Shown here piece by piece: positions 10,545 to 22,464 of a stretch of 64,000 nt of DNA (the first letter of the stretch is position 1; each line of letters opens with the position of its first letter). Source of the stretch: Typhlomys cinereus (Eukaryota; Chordata; Mammalia; Rodentia; Platacanthomyidae); the NCBI GenBank assembly GCA_023101885.1, contig JALPQD010000225.1, positions 1,240,001 to 1,304,000 of the forward strand, given 5' to 3'. Under the pieces are notes generated by a model. The model made no database searches. It was not told the DNA's origin and saw only the letters and a program-made list of their open reading frames with translations. Made by a program: the position numbers and the translations under genes.

Positions 10545-12791
10545 CTAGGAACCACCTATTAGGTAGTACATACGGTGCTTAATTTTCTGGGTCTGGGATA
10601 CTTCACTTAATATGACTGTTTCTAATGACATCCATTTCCCGGCAAATTCCAGTAATTCATCATTTTTGATGGCTGAGTAGTACTCCATTGTATAGATGTA
10701 CCACTGTTTCCTTATCCACTCGTCAACTGTTGGACATTTGGGCTGATTCCATGACTTTGCTATTGTAAACAGTGCTGCTATGAACATGGTCGTGCTTGTG
10801 CTATCGAGGTGAACCTCTGCTGTATGGGGGGTTATTCCCAAAAGTGGAATAGCAGGGTCATATGGCATTTCAATCTTTAATTTCTTTAAGAATCTCCAGA
10901 CGGCTCGCCAGAGTGGCTGTATGAGCCTGCATTCCCACCAGCAATGTAGGAGACTTCCCCTCTCTCCACATCCTCTCCATTTGTTGTTGTTTGTATTGTG
11001 GATTTTTGCCATCCTGACTGGGGTGAGATGATATCTCAGGGAAGTTTTGATTTGCATTTCCCTGATGGCTAAGGAAGTGGAGCATTTTTTCAGATATTTG
11101 TTAGACATTTTAATTTCATCCCTGGTAAAGTTTCTTTTAAGTTCCAGGGCCCATTTTTTCATTGGGCCATTGGTTTCCTTGGTGTTTAGTTTTCTAAGTT
11201 CTTTGTGCACTCTGGACAGCAGAGTTCTATCAGATGTGTGGTTAGTGAAGATTTTCTCCCATTCTGTGGGTTGCCTTTGAGCTCGCGTGACAATCTCTTT
11301 ATCTGAACAGAAGCTCTTTAATTTCACAAGATCCCAACTGTTGAGAGTTGGTAGCAGTGACTGTGCCATTGGATGTCTGTTTAGGAACTGTTGGCCTAGC
11401 CCAATCAGCTCGAGGGAGTTCCCTATCCTTTCAACTATGGTTTTTATAGTCTCTGGCCTGATATCAAGGTCCTTGATCCATTTGGAATTAAGTCTTGTAC
11501 ATGGTGACAAGTACGGGTCCAGCTTTAATCTTCTGCATGTGGAGATCCAGTTTTGCCAGCACCATTTGTTGAAGATGCTGTTCTTTTTCCATTGGATTCT
11601 TTGGGCCCCTTTGTCAAAGACCAAATGGCTGTAACTTTGTGGGCTTATATCTGGGTCTTCAATCCTTATCCATTGATCTGTGTGTCTATTTTGGAGCCAG
11701 TACCAGGCTGTCTTTACAACTATGGATTTGTAGTATAGACTAAGGTTTGGTATGGCAATACCTCCAGCTGTGTTTTTGTTACTCAGGATTGTTTTTGCTA
11801 TCCTGGGTCCTTTGTGCCTCCATATGAACTTTGAGATTGTTTGGTCAACTTCTTTGAAGAATTGCTTTGGTATTTTGATTGGTATAGCATTGAATCTGTA
11901 TATTGCCTTTGGTAGGATGGTCATTTTTACGATGTTGATTCTGCCAATCCAGGAACAAGGGAGGTCTTTCCACCTTCTGGTGTCTTCTGCAATTTCTTTC
12001 TTTAGGGTTTTAAAGTTTTCATTGTAAAGGTCTTTTACCTCCTTAGTTAGGTTTATACCAAGGTATTTCATTTTTTTAGGGGCTATAGTAAATGGGATTG
12101 TTTCTCTCAAGGCTTTTTCACTTCTTTCATTCTGGGCATATACGAAGGCCTCTGATTTTTGCACATTTATTTTGTATCCTGCCATCCTGCTGAACTTCTC
12201 AATTAGTTCCAGGAGCTTCCTGGTGGAGTTTTTGGGATCACTCAGGTATAAGATCATGTCATCTGCAAATAGGGACAGCTTGACTTCTTCCTTGCCGATT
12301 TGAATCCCTCTTATGCCCCTTTCTTGTCTTATGGCTTCAGCTAAGACTTCAAGTACAATATTGAATAGAAGTGGTGAGAGTTGACAGCCTTGTCTAGTTC
12401 CTGATCGAAGTGGGAATGCTTCCAATTGTTCCCCATTGAGCATAATCCTTGCTGTGGGCTTGTTGTATATAGCTTTTATTATATTGATAAAGGTTCCTTC
12501 CATTCCTACTGTCTCTAGCGTTTTGATCATAAAAGCCTGTTGGATCCTGTCAAAAGTTTTTTCTGCATCTATCGAAAGTATCATGTGGTCTTGGACTTTG
12601 GACTGGCTTACATGATGAATTACATTTATTGATTTACATATGTTGAACCAACCTTGTGTGCCGGGGATGAAGCCTACTTGGTCCCCGTGAATGATCTTTT
12701 TAATATGTTTTTGAATCCGATTTGCTAAGACTTTGTTGAGAATCTTTGCGTCTGTGTTCATCAGGTAGATCGGCCTATAGTTTTCTTTTTT
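10545..12791 (-). pseudogene. L1-A ORF2, downstream part (reverse transcriptase to C-terminus)
   Basis: A long open stretch of about 750 codons encodes most of the L1 reverse transcriptase, including [11 protein letters not shown] with the catalytic Asp pair. The C-terminal region with the cysteine motif and the ending [20 protein letters not shown] precede the stop. The zinc-knuckle reads [10 protein letters not shown] where L1-B has [10 protein letters not shown], so its first Cys is gone. The upstream end is the insertion point of L1-B, so this is a broken ORF and not a host gene. Confidence 0.93.
12778..12791. repeat. Target-site duplication of L1-B, left copy
   Basis: tagttttctttttt, identical to 19343-19356. 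It merges with the A tail (T run) of L1-B, so the exact inner edge is ambiguous by a few bases. Confidence 0.93.
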
Positions 12792-12869
12792 TTTTTTTTT
12801 TTTTTTGAGCATTATATATATGTTTTATATATATATATTTTTTTTATTAAAAATTTAATTATACATTTT

Positions 12870-13810
12870 AAAATTTTTTACCAGTTCCCTCCCTCCCCCC
12901 TCCTCCCCCTCCCCTTCCCCCAGTGTCTCCCCCCCAATTCCCAGAGAGTCCTTTATTGTGTGCGCCTAACTCTCCACTGGGTCCTCCTCTCCGATGACAT
13001 ATAAGGACCCAGTGGCATTTCCATAAGCCCTTTCTCTTGTTCCCCTTAAGCATAAGATTACTACTATGGCTGTCAATCCCTTGCCTCCAGGGGTCTCGGT
13101 GCCCTTAACAGATGCTAGACTTATGAGGGCAACAGTACGCTGGACATTGCGCAGGGCATGCAAAGTTCCATTATGATTGCTTTGGCCCCAACTATTGTTG
13201 AGAATCTTGCAAATCGTTGCTCCTCCCATCCTTTTGCTCTTACAATCTTACCGCCCCCTCTTCCGCAAATGTCCCTGAGCTCCAGGAAGGGGAGAGATTA
13301 GGCTGTCCTAGTTCTATGTGATTGATATAGAGTCTCTGAAGTTCTGGATTGTGGTTTGTTGATTTTCTTTTGCAGTTTTTCTGCTCCTGCAATTCCCTTC
13401 ACTCCATTCTGCTGGGCACTGTATGTCACCCCCTGGCCAGAGACAAAAAGCTGTTAAACTGGAGTCTTGTTGTAATAGCACATTCAAGGGTAGATGTAAT
13501 AAGAGTAGGAAACCTCACTGAGGGCGGGGTCCATTACCCATTTGCAAAATGATTACTTTTTATCTGCTAGACTATATGCCCTCCCCTTCTGGTGAGATCA
13601 GGAAAGAACGTCTGTGAACTTAACCAGGTTTCTCATTACTTACTTGCAGACCTTGATGGAGGCCTATTTTCTCTGCTGTAACATGGTCTCCTCTCTCCTT
13701 GTTTCTGGTGTGGCCCTCCTAACCCATCTCTCTTGTTCATAATCCTTGCAATTACTGTGTTACATAGGTTTACTTTTGAGTGTCCCAATGTGGGCTGGGC
13801 GAGTTTGGTA
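12870..13810 (-). other. L1-B 3' UTR with G-rich purine tract
   Basis: Homologous to the L1-A 3' UTR. The plus-strand C-rich run is at about 12888-12925. Between the T run at 12784-12807 and the UTR proper lies an unusual AT-rich tail (tatatatatg and similar), suggesting tail extension by slippage. Confidence 0.87.
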
Positions 13811-16800
13811 CTAGGAGCCACCTATTAGGGAGTACATACGGCGCTTAATTTTCTGGGTTTGGGATACTTCACTTAATATAATTCTTTCTAATGACATCCA
13901 TTTCCCAGCAAATTCCAGTAATTCATCATTTTTGATGGCTGAGTAGTACTCCATTGTATAGATGTACCACAGTTTCCTTATCCACTCGTCAACTGTTGGA
14001 CATTTAGGTTGATTCCATGACTTTGCTATTGTAAACAGTGCTGCTATGAACATGGTCGAGCTTGTGCTATCGAGGCGAACCTCTGCTGCTTGGGGGGTTA
14101 TTCCCAAAAGTGGGATAGCAGGGTCATATGGCATTTCAATCTTTAATTTCTTCAAGAATCTCCAGACGGCTCGCCAGAGTGGCTGTATGAGCCTGCATTC
14201 CCACCAACAATGTAGGAGAGTTCCCCTCTCCCCACATCCTCTCCAGCATTTGTCGTTGTTTGTACTGTGGATTTTTGCCATCCTGACCGGGGTGAGATGA
14301 TATCTCAGGGAAGTTTTGATTTGCATTTCCCTGATGGCGAAGGAAGTGGAGCATTTTTTAAGATAATTGTTAGACATTTTAATTTCATCCCTGGTAAAGT
14401 TTCTTTGAAGTTCCAGGGCCCATTTTTTAATTGGGCCAGTGTTTTCCTTGGAGTTTAATTTTCTAAGTTCTTTGTGCACTCTGGACAGTAGAGCTCTGTC
14501 AGATATGTGGTTAGTGAAGATTTTCTCCCATTCTGTGGGTTGCCTTTGAGCTCGTGCGACAATCTCTTTATCTGAACAGAAGCTCTTTAATTTCACAAGA
14601 TCCCAACTGTTGAGAGTTGGTAGCAGTGACTGTGCCATTGGATGTCTGTTTAGGAAGTGTTGGCCTAGCCCAATCAGCTCGAGGGAGTTCCCTATCCTTT
14701 CAACTATGGCTTTTAAAGTTTCTGGCCTGATATCAAGGTCCTTGATCCATTTGGAATTAAGTCTTGTACATGGTGACAAGTACGGGTCCAGCTTTAATCT
14801 TCTGCATGTGGAGATCCAGTTTTGCCAGCACCATTTGTTGAAGATGCTGTTCTTTTTCCATTGGATTCTTTGGGCCCCTTTGTCAAAGACCAAATGGCTG
14901 TAACTTTGTGGGCTTATATCTGGGTCTTCAATCCTTATCCATTGATCTGTGTGTCTATTTTGGAGCCAGTACCAGGCTGTCTTTATAACTATGGATTTGT
15001 AGTATAGACTTAGGTTTGGTATGGTAATACCTCCAGCTGTGTTTTTGTTACTCAGGATTGTTTTTGCTATCCTGGGTCTTTTGTGCCTCCATATGAACTT
15101 TGAGATTGTTTGGTCAACTTCTTTGAAGAATTGCTTTGGGATTTTGATTGGTATAGCATTGAATCTGTATATTGCCTTTGGTAGGATGGTCATTTTTACA
15201 ATGTTGATTCTGCCAATCCAGGAACAAGGGAGGTCTTTCCACCTTCTGGTGTCTTCTGCAATTTCTTTCTTTAGGGTTTTAAAGTTTTCATTGTAAAGGT
15301 CTTTTACCTCCTTGGTTAGGTTTATACCAAGGTATTTCATTTTTTTAGGGGTTATAGTAAATGGCATGGTTTCTCTCAAGGCTTTTTCACTTCTTTCATT
15401 CTGGGCATATAGGAAGGCCTCTGATTTTTGCACATTTATTTTGTATCCTGCCACCCTGCTGAACTTCTCAATTAGTTCCAGGAGCTTCCTGGTGGAGTTT
15501 TTGGGATCACTCAGGTATAAGATCATGTCATCTGCAAATAGAGATAGCTTGACTTCTTCCTTGCCAATTTGAATCCCTCTTATGTCCCTTTCTTGTCTTA
15601 TGGCTTCGGCTAAGACTTCAAGTACAATATTGAATAGAAGTGGTGAGAGTGGACAGCCTTGTCTTGTTCCTGATCGAAGTGGGAATGCTTCCAATTGTTC
15701 CCCATTGAGCATAATCCTTGCTGTGGGCTTGTTGTATACAGCTTTTATTATATTGATAAAAGTTCCTTCCATTCCTACTGTCTCTAGCGTTTTGATCATA
15801 AAAGGCTGTTGGATCTTGTCAAAAGCTTTTTCTGCATCTATCGAGAGTATCATGTGGTCTTGGACTTTGGACTGGTTTACATGATGAATTACATTTATTG
15901 ATTTGCGTATGTTGAACCAACCTTGTGTGCCGGGGATGAAGCCTACTTGGTCCCCATGAATGATCTTTTTAATATGTTTTTGAATCCGATTTGCTAAGAC
16001 TTTGTTGAGAATCTTTGCATCTGTGTTCATCAGGGAGATCGGCCTATAGTTTTCTTTTTTAAGTGAATCTTTATTAGGTTTTGGGATTAAAACGATATTA
16101 GCTTCATAGAAGGAATTTGGTAGTGTTCCTTCCTTTGCTATTTGATGGAACAGTTTAAGGAGTATTGGTGTTATTAACTCCTTAAATGTCTTGTAGAACT
16201 CTGTGCTGAATCCATCTGGTCCAGGACATTTTTTGGTGGGAAGATTCGAGATTACTTCCTCAATTTCCTTATATGTTATAGGACTATTTAAGTAATTCAC
16301 AACTTCCTGATTCAATTTAGGTAAGTTGTGTTTACTTAGAAATTCATCCATCTCTTTTGTGTTGTCAAACTTCACAGAGTATAAGTTTTGAAATATGATG
16401 TTATAATTCTCTGGATTTCTTGGGTATCCGTAGTGATAACTCCATGTTCATTTCTAATTTTGTTAATTTGGGTTTTCTCTCTCTTGCTTTTGGTTAGTTT
16501 AGCTAGGGGTGTATCAATCTTGTTGATTTTTTCAAAGAACCAGCTTTTCGATTTGTTGATTTTTTCTATCGTTTTCTTAGTCTCGATTTCAGATATTTCT
16601 CCCCTTATTTTGCTAATCTCTTCTCTTCTACTGCTTTTGGGATCAGATTGCTCTAGTTTCTCTAAAGCTTTAAGCTGCATTGTTAAGTTGTTTATTTCTG
16701 ATGTTTCCATTTTTTTGATGTGGGCATTAAGAGCTATGAACTTACCTCTTAGAACAGCTTTCATTGTGTCCCAGAGATTTTGGTAAGTTGTATTTTCGTT

Positions 16801-17633
16801 ATCATTCACTTTCAGGAAATCTTGAATTTCCTTTTTAATTTCTTCCTGAATCCAGTTCTCATTCAGCATCATAGTGTTAAGTTTCCAGGAGTTAGTGTAT
16901 TTTCTCTTGTTTGATGTGTTGTGGATGTCCAGCTTTAGGCCGTGGTGGTCTGATAGGGCACAGGTTAGAATTTCAACTTTCTTGTACATGTGTAGATTCA
17001 TTTTGTGGCCCAATATGTGATCTATTTTGGAGAAAGTTCCGTGTGCTGCTGAGAAAAATGTGTATTCTTTGGTGCGTGGGTGAAAAGTTCGATAGAGATC
17101 TGTGAGGTCCATTTCTTTCAGGGTTTGATTAAGTTCCAAAGTGTCTCTGTTAAGCTTTTGACCTGTTGATCTATCCCATGTAGAGAGGGCGGTGTTGAAG
17201 TCCCCAAGAATTATTGTTTGGGGGTTGATTTCTTGCTTTAGACGCTGTAGGGTTTTCTTAATGAATGTGGAGGGGCCCGTATTGGGTGCATATATGTTCA
17301 GTATTGTGAAGTCTTCCTGGTGAATTGTACCTCTGACTAAAATGTAGTATCCATCCGTGTCTCTTATAATTTTTTTGGTTTGAAATCCACTTTGTCTGAT
17401 AGCATAATGGCTACCCCTGCCTGTTTTCTGCTTCCATTTGCTTGTAGAATTGTTGACCAGCCTTTTATTTTTAGAGCGTGCCTATCTTTTGTGGTGAGAT
17501 GGGTTTCCTGCAGGCAGCAGATTGATGGATCGTGATTTTTAATCCAAGTTTGTAATCTGTGTCTCTTGATCGGTGAATTAAGTCCATTAACATTTAGTGT
17601 TATAATGGAGAAACTATTGTTAATTCCAGACAT
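13811..17633 (-). pseudogene. L1-B ORF2 (two single-base lesions)
   Basis: The ORF spans about 1274 codons, the normal ORF2p length. It has an endonuclease (LNVNGLNSPIKRH, QETHL), a reverse transcriptase ([11 protein letters not shown]), and a C-terminal CCHC-type motif intact as [19 protein letters not shown]. Comparison with L1-A shows one T lost from a run at about 17369-17376 and one base lost at about 16385. The longest open piece is 854 codons (13811-16375). It is likely a recent copy that cannot make full ORF2p as read. Confidence 0.94.
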
Positions 17634-17683
17634 TTATTATGTTTAGTAGCTTTTATAAGTATATTGCTTCGCTTTTAATGGTG

Positions 17684-18753
17684 TTATATTTGCCTTCTGT
17701 TCTCCTGGATATGCCTGTTTTTTTCTTCACGCTTGAGTATCATTTCTAGCAGTTTTTGAAGGCCTGGTTTGGTGGCCATGTATCCCTTAAAGTTGTCTTT
17801 GTGCTGGAAAATTTTTCTTTCTCCCTCGATCATGACTGATAGTTTTGCAGGGTAAATCAGCCTGGGTTGACATTTTTGCTCATTCAATACTTGAAGTATG
17901 TCTCTCCAAGCTCTTCTTGCTTTTACTGTTTCGACTGAGAAGTCATTTGTTATTTTAATAGGTTTGCCTTTAAAAGTGACTTGTTTTTTCTCCCTTGAAG
18001 CTCTCAGCACCAGTTCTTTATCTTGAATGTGGAGTGTTTTAACTATTATTTGCCGCGGTGTGCTTCTAGTTTGGTCGTATCTGTTTGGGGTGCGGAATGC
18101 CTCTTGTATATGAATGGGCCTCTCTTTCTTTAGATGAGGAAAGTTTTCCTTGATGATCGTTTGAAAAATTTCCTCAGGGGTGGTATTTTGAGATTCTTGC
18201 TCCGGTATTCCATGAATACGCATGTTAGGCTTCTTCAGGGTGTCCCATATCTCTTGGATATTTCTCTCAAGTATCTTTTTGGCTTTAACAACCTCTTCCA
18301 TTGAGCTGGCTAGTACTCCCACTTTATCTTCAAGGTCTGAAATTCTGTTTTCTGCTTCATTAGTTCTGTTGATAAGACTCTCTGTGGCGTTCTGGGTTGA
18401 AGATAACTTGTCTTTTAGCTCAGTTTTAAACTCTGCTTGAGTTTGTTTTAACTGTTCTATGCCACTTTTTGTTTCTTGCACTGTTTTTCTCAACTCCTCC
18501 AGATGTCTGTTGTGTTCCTCTTCAAAGCGATTGATTCGATTATGTAATTCCTCCCGGATTTCCTCTTTCATAGTATTGAACATGGTAATGATCATATTTT
18601 GAAAGTCGTTATCCTGGGTCAGGCTTTCTTGGCCTTTTTCCGTGGGTTTGTTCTTTTGGAGTCTAACATTATGGGATTAATTTCTTCAGTGGGAGATTTG
18701 TTTACTTGAGTGTTGCTTCTCATGGATTTGCACTTTGACTTTGGCATTGTCAT
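17684..18753 (-). pseudogene. L1-B ORF1 (frameshift near its start)
   Basis: The start codon position matches L1-A (18753). A 1-base loss near 18655 disrupts the first 35 or so codons. The remaining 303 codons from 18595 are open and contain the coiled coil, RRM-like and CTD regions (RQIIVKTLHIQDKELVLRAS). The 50-base gap to the ORF2 start is the same as in L1-A. Confidence 0.92.
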
Positions 18754-19342
18754 TTTAACTCTTAAGATCTCTCAATTTCAGTAAACTGAATTATTTGGCC
18801 TGGGGTACTGGTGGGCGGGGCCTGAACGGGGACTTACCTAGGGAGCGGGGTGAGGCCCGGGTGGACCGCATGCGTGTCCCGACTGGCGGAGCGGGGTGGG
18901 GCGAAAAGGGAGGATGGGCGCGTCGGCGTGGAGCTATTTAACCCGAGGGCAGCTGGGGCGGGGCCCGGGCGCAGGGGGAGGTCCTCCTCGTCCCTCGGCC
19001 CCCGCGCGGCTCCGGCTGGATGGCGGGAGTCGGAGCCGGGTCCCCGTGGGCTGACCTGGGGTCCTAGAGCGCGCGTTGAGGCCCGGCTGGATCTCGCCTA
19101 CGCGTCCCGACCCGGCGGAGCGGGGGTGGGGCGAAAGAGGGAGGCTGTGCGCGTCGGCGTGGAGCTATTTAACCCGAGGGCAGCTGGGGCGGGGCCCGGG
19201 CGCAGGGGGAGGTCCTCCTCGTTCCCTCGGCCCCCGCGCGGCTCCGGCTGGATGGCGGGAGTCGGAGCCGGGTCCCCGTGGGCTGACCTGGGGGTCCTAG
19301 AGCGCGCGTTGAGGCCCGGCTGGATCTCGCCTACGCGTCCCC
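18754..19342 (-). promoter_or_regulatory. L1-B 5' UTR and promoter with tandem monomers
   Basis: About 590 bases, very GC-rich with many CpGs, in an otherwise AT-rich intron. It holds two near-identical units plus the start of a third. Each unit contains GC boxes (GGGGCGGGGC on the plus strand) and the word GAGCTATTTAACCC. In rodents L1 transcription is driven by 5' monomers of about 200 bases, so promoter function is a family-based inference. Open frames across this region are a by-product of low stop density. Confidence 0.85.
18852..19310 (-). repeat. Two tandem 5' UTR monomers of L1-B (about 226 and 233 bases)
   Basis: The word gaggcccgg recurs at 18852, 19078 and 19311. gagctattta recurs at 18931 and 19162, giving a period of 226-233. 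The units are almost identical over their length, and the third is cut off at 19342 by the element's 5' end. Confidence 0.88.
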
Positions 19343-19356
19343 TAGTTTTCTTTTTT
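19343..19356. repeat. Target-site duplication of L1-B, right copy
   Basis: tagttttctttttt followed by aagtgaat. L1-B itself carries the uninterrupted equivalent of this junction at about 16050. Confidence 0.94.
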
Positions 19357-20926
19357 AAGTGAATCTTTATTAGGTTTTGGGATTAAAATGATATTAGCTT
19401 CATAGAAGGAATTTGGTAGTGTTCCTTCCTTTGCTATTTGATGGAACAGTTTAAGGAGTATTGGTGTTATTAACTCCTTAAATGCCTGGTAGAACTCTGT
19501 GCTGAATCCATTTGGTCCAGGACATTTTTTGGTGGGAAGATTCAAGATTACTTCCGCAATTTCCTTATATGTTATAGGACTATTTAAATAATTTACAACT
19601 TCCTGATTCAATTTAGGTAAGTTGTGTTTACTTAGAAATTCATCCATCTCTTTTGTGTTGTCAAACTTCACAGAGTATAAGCTTTTGAAATATGATGTTA
19701 TAATTCTCTGGATTTCTTGGGTATCAGTAGTGATTACTCCATGTTCATTTCTAATTTTGTTAATTTGTGTTTTTTCTCTCTTGCTTTTGGTTAATTTAGC
19801 TAGGGGTGTATCAATCTTATTGATTTTTTCAAAGAACCAGCTTTTTGACTGGTTGATTTTTTCTATCGTTTTCTTAATCTCGATTTCAGATATTTCTCCC
19901 CTTATTTTGCTAATCTCCTCTCTTCTACTACTTTTGGGATCAGATTGCTCTAGTTTCTCTAAAGCTTTAAGCTGCATTGTTGTTTATTTCTGATGTTTCC
20001 ATTTTTTTAATGTAGGCATTAAGAGTTATGAACTTACCTCTCAGAACAGCTTTCATTGTGTCCCAGAGATTTTGGTAGGTTGTATTTTCGTTATCATTCA
20101 CTTTCAGGAAATCTTGAATTTCCTTTTTAATTTCTTCCTGAATCCAGTTCTCATTCAGCATGCTAGCGTTAAGTTTCCAGGAGTTAATGTATTTTCTCTT
20201 GTTTGATGTGTTGTGGATGTCCAGCTTTAGGCCGTGGTGGTCTGATGGGGCACAGGTTAGAATTTCAACTTTCTTGTATATGTGTAGATTCATTTTGTGG
20301 CCCAATATGTGATCTATTTTGGAGAAAGTTCCGTGTGCTGCTGAGAAAAATGTGTATTCTTTGGTGTGTGGGTGAAAAGTTCGATAGAGATCTGTAAGGT
20401 CCATTTCTTTCGGGGTTTGATTAAGTTCCAAAGTGTCTCTGTTAAGCTTTTGACCTGTTGATCTATCCCATGTTGAGAGGGCGGTGTTGAAGTCCCCAGG
20501 AATTATCGTTTGGGGGTTGATTTCTTGCTTTAGACACTGTAGGGTTTTCTTAATGAATGTGAAGGGGCCCGTATTGGGTGCATATATGTTCAGTATTGTG
20601 AAGTCTTCCTGGTGAATTGTACCTGTGACTAAAATGTAGTATCCATCCATGTCTCTTATAATTTTCTTTGGTTTGAAGTCCACTTTGTCTGATAGCATAA
20701 TGGCTACCCCTGCCTGTTTTCTGCTTCCATTTGCTTGTAGAATTGTTGACCAGCCTTTTATTTTTAGAGCGTGCCTATCTTTTGTGGTGAGATGGGTTTC
20801 CTGCAGGCAGCAGATTGATGGATTGTGATTTTTAATCCAAGTTTGTAATCTGTGTCTCTTGATCAGTGAATTAAGTCCATTAACATTTAGTGTTACAATG
20901 GAGAAACTATTGTTAATTCCAGACAT
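19343..20926 (-). pseudogene. L1-A ORF2, upstream part (endonuclease and RT start)
   Basis: Starts MSGINNSFSIVTLNVNGLNS, the apurinic-like endonuclease domain, with QETHL and the D-H motifs of that fold ([10 protein letters not shown]). The frame is lost at about 19980 by a 5-base deletion relative to L1-B. It continues in another frame to the L1-B junction at 19343, where the target-site duplication begins. Confidence 0.92.
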
Positions 20927-20976
20927 TTATTATGTTTAGTAGCTTTTATAAGTATATTGCTTCGCTTTTAATGGTG

Positions 20977-22046
20977 TTATATTTGCCCTCTGTTCTCCTG
21001 GATATGCCTGTTTTTTTCTTCACGCTTGAGTATCATTTCTAGCATTTTTTGAAGGCCTGGTTTGGTGGACATGTATCCCTTAAAGTTGTCTTTGTGCTGG
21101 AAGATTTTTCTTTCTCCCTCGATCATGACTGAGAGTTTTGCAGGGTAAATCAGCCTGGGTTGACATTTTTGTTCATTCAATACTTGAAGTATGTCTCTCC
21201 AAGCTCTTCTTGCTTTTACTGTTTCGACTGAGAAGTCATTTGTTATTTTAATAGGTTTACCTTTAAAAGTGACTTGTTTTTTCTCCCTTGAAGCTCTCAG
21301 CACCAGTTCTTTATCTTGAATGTGGAGTGTTTTAACTATTATTTGCCGTGGCATGCTTCTATTTTGGTCGTATCTGTTTGGGGTGCGGAATGCCTCTTGT
21401 ATATGGATGGGCCTCTCTTTTTTATATGAGGAAAGTTTTCCTTGATGATCGTTTGAAAAATTTCCTCAGGGGTGGTATTTTGAGATTCTTGCTCTGGTAT
21501 TCCATGAATACGCATGTTAGGCTTTCTCAGGGTGTCCCATATCTCTTGGATATTTCTCTCAAGTATCTTTTTAGCTTTAACAACCTCTTCCATTGAGCTG
21601 GTTAGTACTCCCACTTTATCTTCAAGGTCTGAAATTCTGTTTTCTGCTTCCTTAGTTCTGTTGATAAGACTCTCTGTGGCGTTCTGGGTTGAAGATAACT
21701 TGTGTTTTAGCTCAGTTTTAAACTCTGCTTGAGTTTGTTTTAACTGCTCTATGCCACTTTTTGTTTCTTGCACTGTTTTTCTCAACTCCTCCAGATGTCT
21801 GTTGTGTTCCTCTTCAAAGCGATTGATTTGATTATGTAATTCCTCCCGGATTTCTTCTTTCATAGTGTTGAACATGGTAATGATCATATTTTGAAAGTCT
21901 TTATCCTGGGTGAGGCTTTCTTGGCCTTTTTCCGCGGGTTTGTTCTGGTTGGAGTCTAATATTATGGGATTAATTTCTTCAGTGGGAAATTTGTTTACTT
22001 GAGTGTTGCTTCTCATGGATTTGCACTTTGACTTTGGCATTGTCAT
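20977..22046 (-). pseudogene. L1-A ORF1 (frameshifted)
   Basis: Starts MTMPKSKCKSMRSNTQVNKF. An N-terminal coiled coil (heptad-rich FEEEHNRHLEELRKTVQETK and NRISDLEDKVGVLTSSMEEV) is followed by the RRM-like and C-terminal nucleic-acid-binding domains (RRAWRDILQVLNEQKCQPRL). Total length is about 355 codons, usual for rodent ORF1p. A 1-base deletion near 21420 relative to L1-B shifts the frame between the coiled coil and the CTD. Confidence 0.92.
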
Positions 22047-22464
22047 TTTAACTCTTAAGATCTCTCAATTTCACTAAACTGAATTATTTGGCCTGGGGTC
22101 CTGGTGGGCGGGCGCGGGGGGAGATTTACCTAGGTCGCGGGGTGAGGCCAGGCTGGACCGCGCGGGTCCTGAGTGGTGGAGCGGGGTGGGGTAAAGGGAG
22201 GATGGGGGCATCCGCGTGGAGCTATTTAACCCGAGGGCAGCTGGGGCGGGGCCCGGGCGCTGGGGGAGGTCCTCCTCGTCCCTCGGCCCGCGCGCGGCTC
22301 TGGCTCGATGGTGGGAGTCGGAGCCGGGTCCCTGTGGGCTGACCTGGGGTCCTGGTGGGCGGTGCGCGGGGCGTTGACTTACCTAGGGCGCGGGGTGAGG
22401 CCCGGCTGGACCGCGCACGCGCGCGCGCGTCCCGACCGGCGGAGCGGGGTAGGGTGTAAAGGGC
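22047..22464 (-). promoter_or_regulatory. L1-A 5' UTR and promoter (one full and one partial monomer)
   Basis: The same GC-rich composition and words as L1-B (gagctatttaaccc at 22219, gaggcc at 22144 and 22397). The spacing between units is 253 because a segment (about 22355-22395) is present that L1-B lacks between its units. It begins immediately inside the 17-base target-site duplication. Confidence 0.83.

Larger units (their letters stand above)
12792..19342 (-). mobile_element. Full-length L1 (L1-B) nested inside L1-A ORF2
   Basis: A complete element of about 6.55 kb: 5' UTR 19342-18754, ORF1 18753-17684, ORF2 17633-13811, then 3' UTR and A-rich tail to 12792. The 14-base target-site duplication tagttttctttttt lies at 12778-12791 and 19343-19356. 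Joining the two sides restores the ORF2 sequence of L1-A. In element sense the cleavage point reads TT/AAAA, the preferred L1 endonuclease site. Against L1-A it shows single-base losses near 18655 (ORF1), 17372 and 16385 (ORF2), and is otherwise open. It is younger than L1-A because it interrupts it. Confidence 0.96.
9545..22464 (-). mobile_element. Full-length L1 retrotransposon (L1-A), split by a second L1
   Basis: In element sense, right to left, it has a GC-rich 5' UTR (22464-22047), ORF1, a 50-base spacer, ORF2 interrupted at 19343/12791, and a 3' UTR with a G-rich purine tract and A tail ending at 9545. A 17-base target-site duplication with one mismatch (ctcatagcYtactcttt) lies at 9528-9544 and 22465-22481. 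Without the inner L1 the element is about 6.35 kb, full length for an L1. It carries a 1-base deletion in ORF1 near 21420, a 5-base deletion in ORF2 near 19980, and loss of one codon in the C-terminal zinc-knuckle region near 10978. It is therefore inactive even before counting the insertion. Confidence 0.95.

Noticed and set aside
10545..16375. Long open frames as possible domesticated host genes
   Set aside because: They are L1 ORF2 segments with endonuclease/RT motifs, A tails and target-site duplications, and they carry frame lesions. There is no sign of splicing or purifying constraint.
18850..19362. A 170-codon Arg/Gly-rich open frame on the plus strand
   Set aside because: It lies entirely in the GC-rich 5' UTR monomers of L1-B, repeats with the monomer period, and owes its openness to low stop density. 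Its copies at 22088-22342 are shorter and disrupted.
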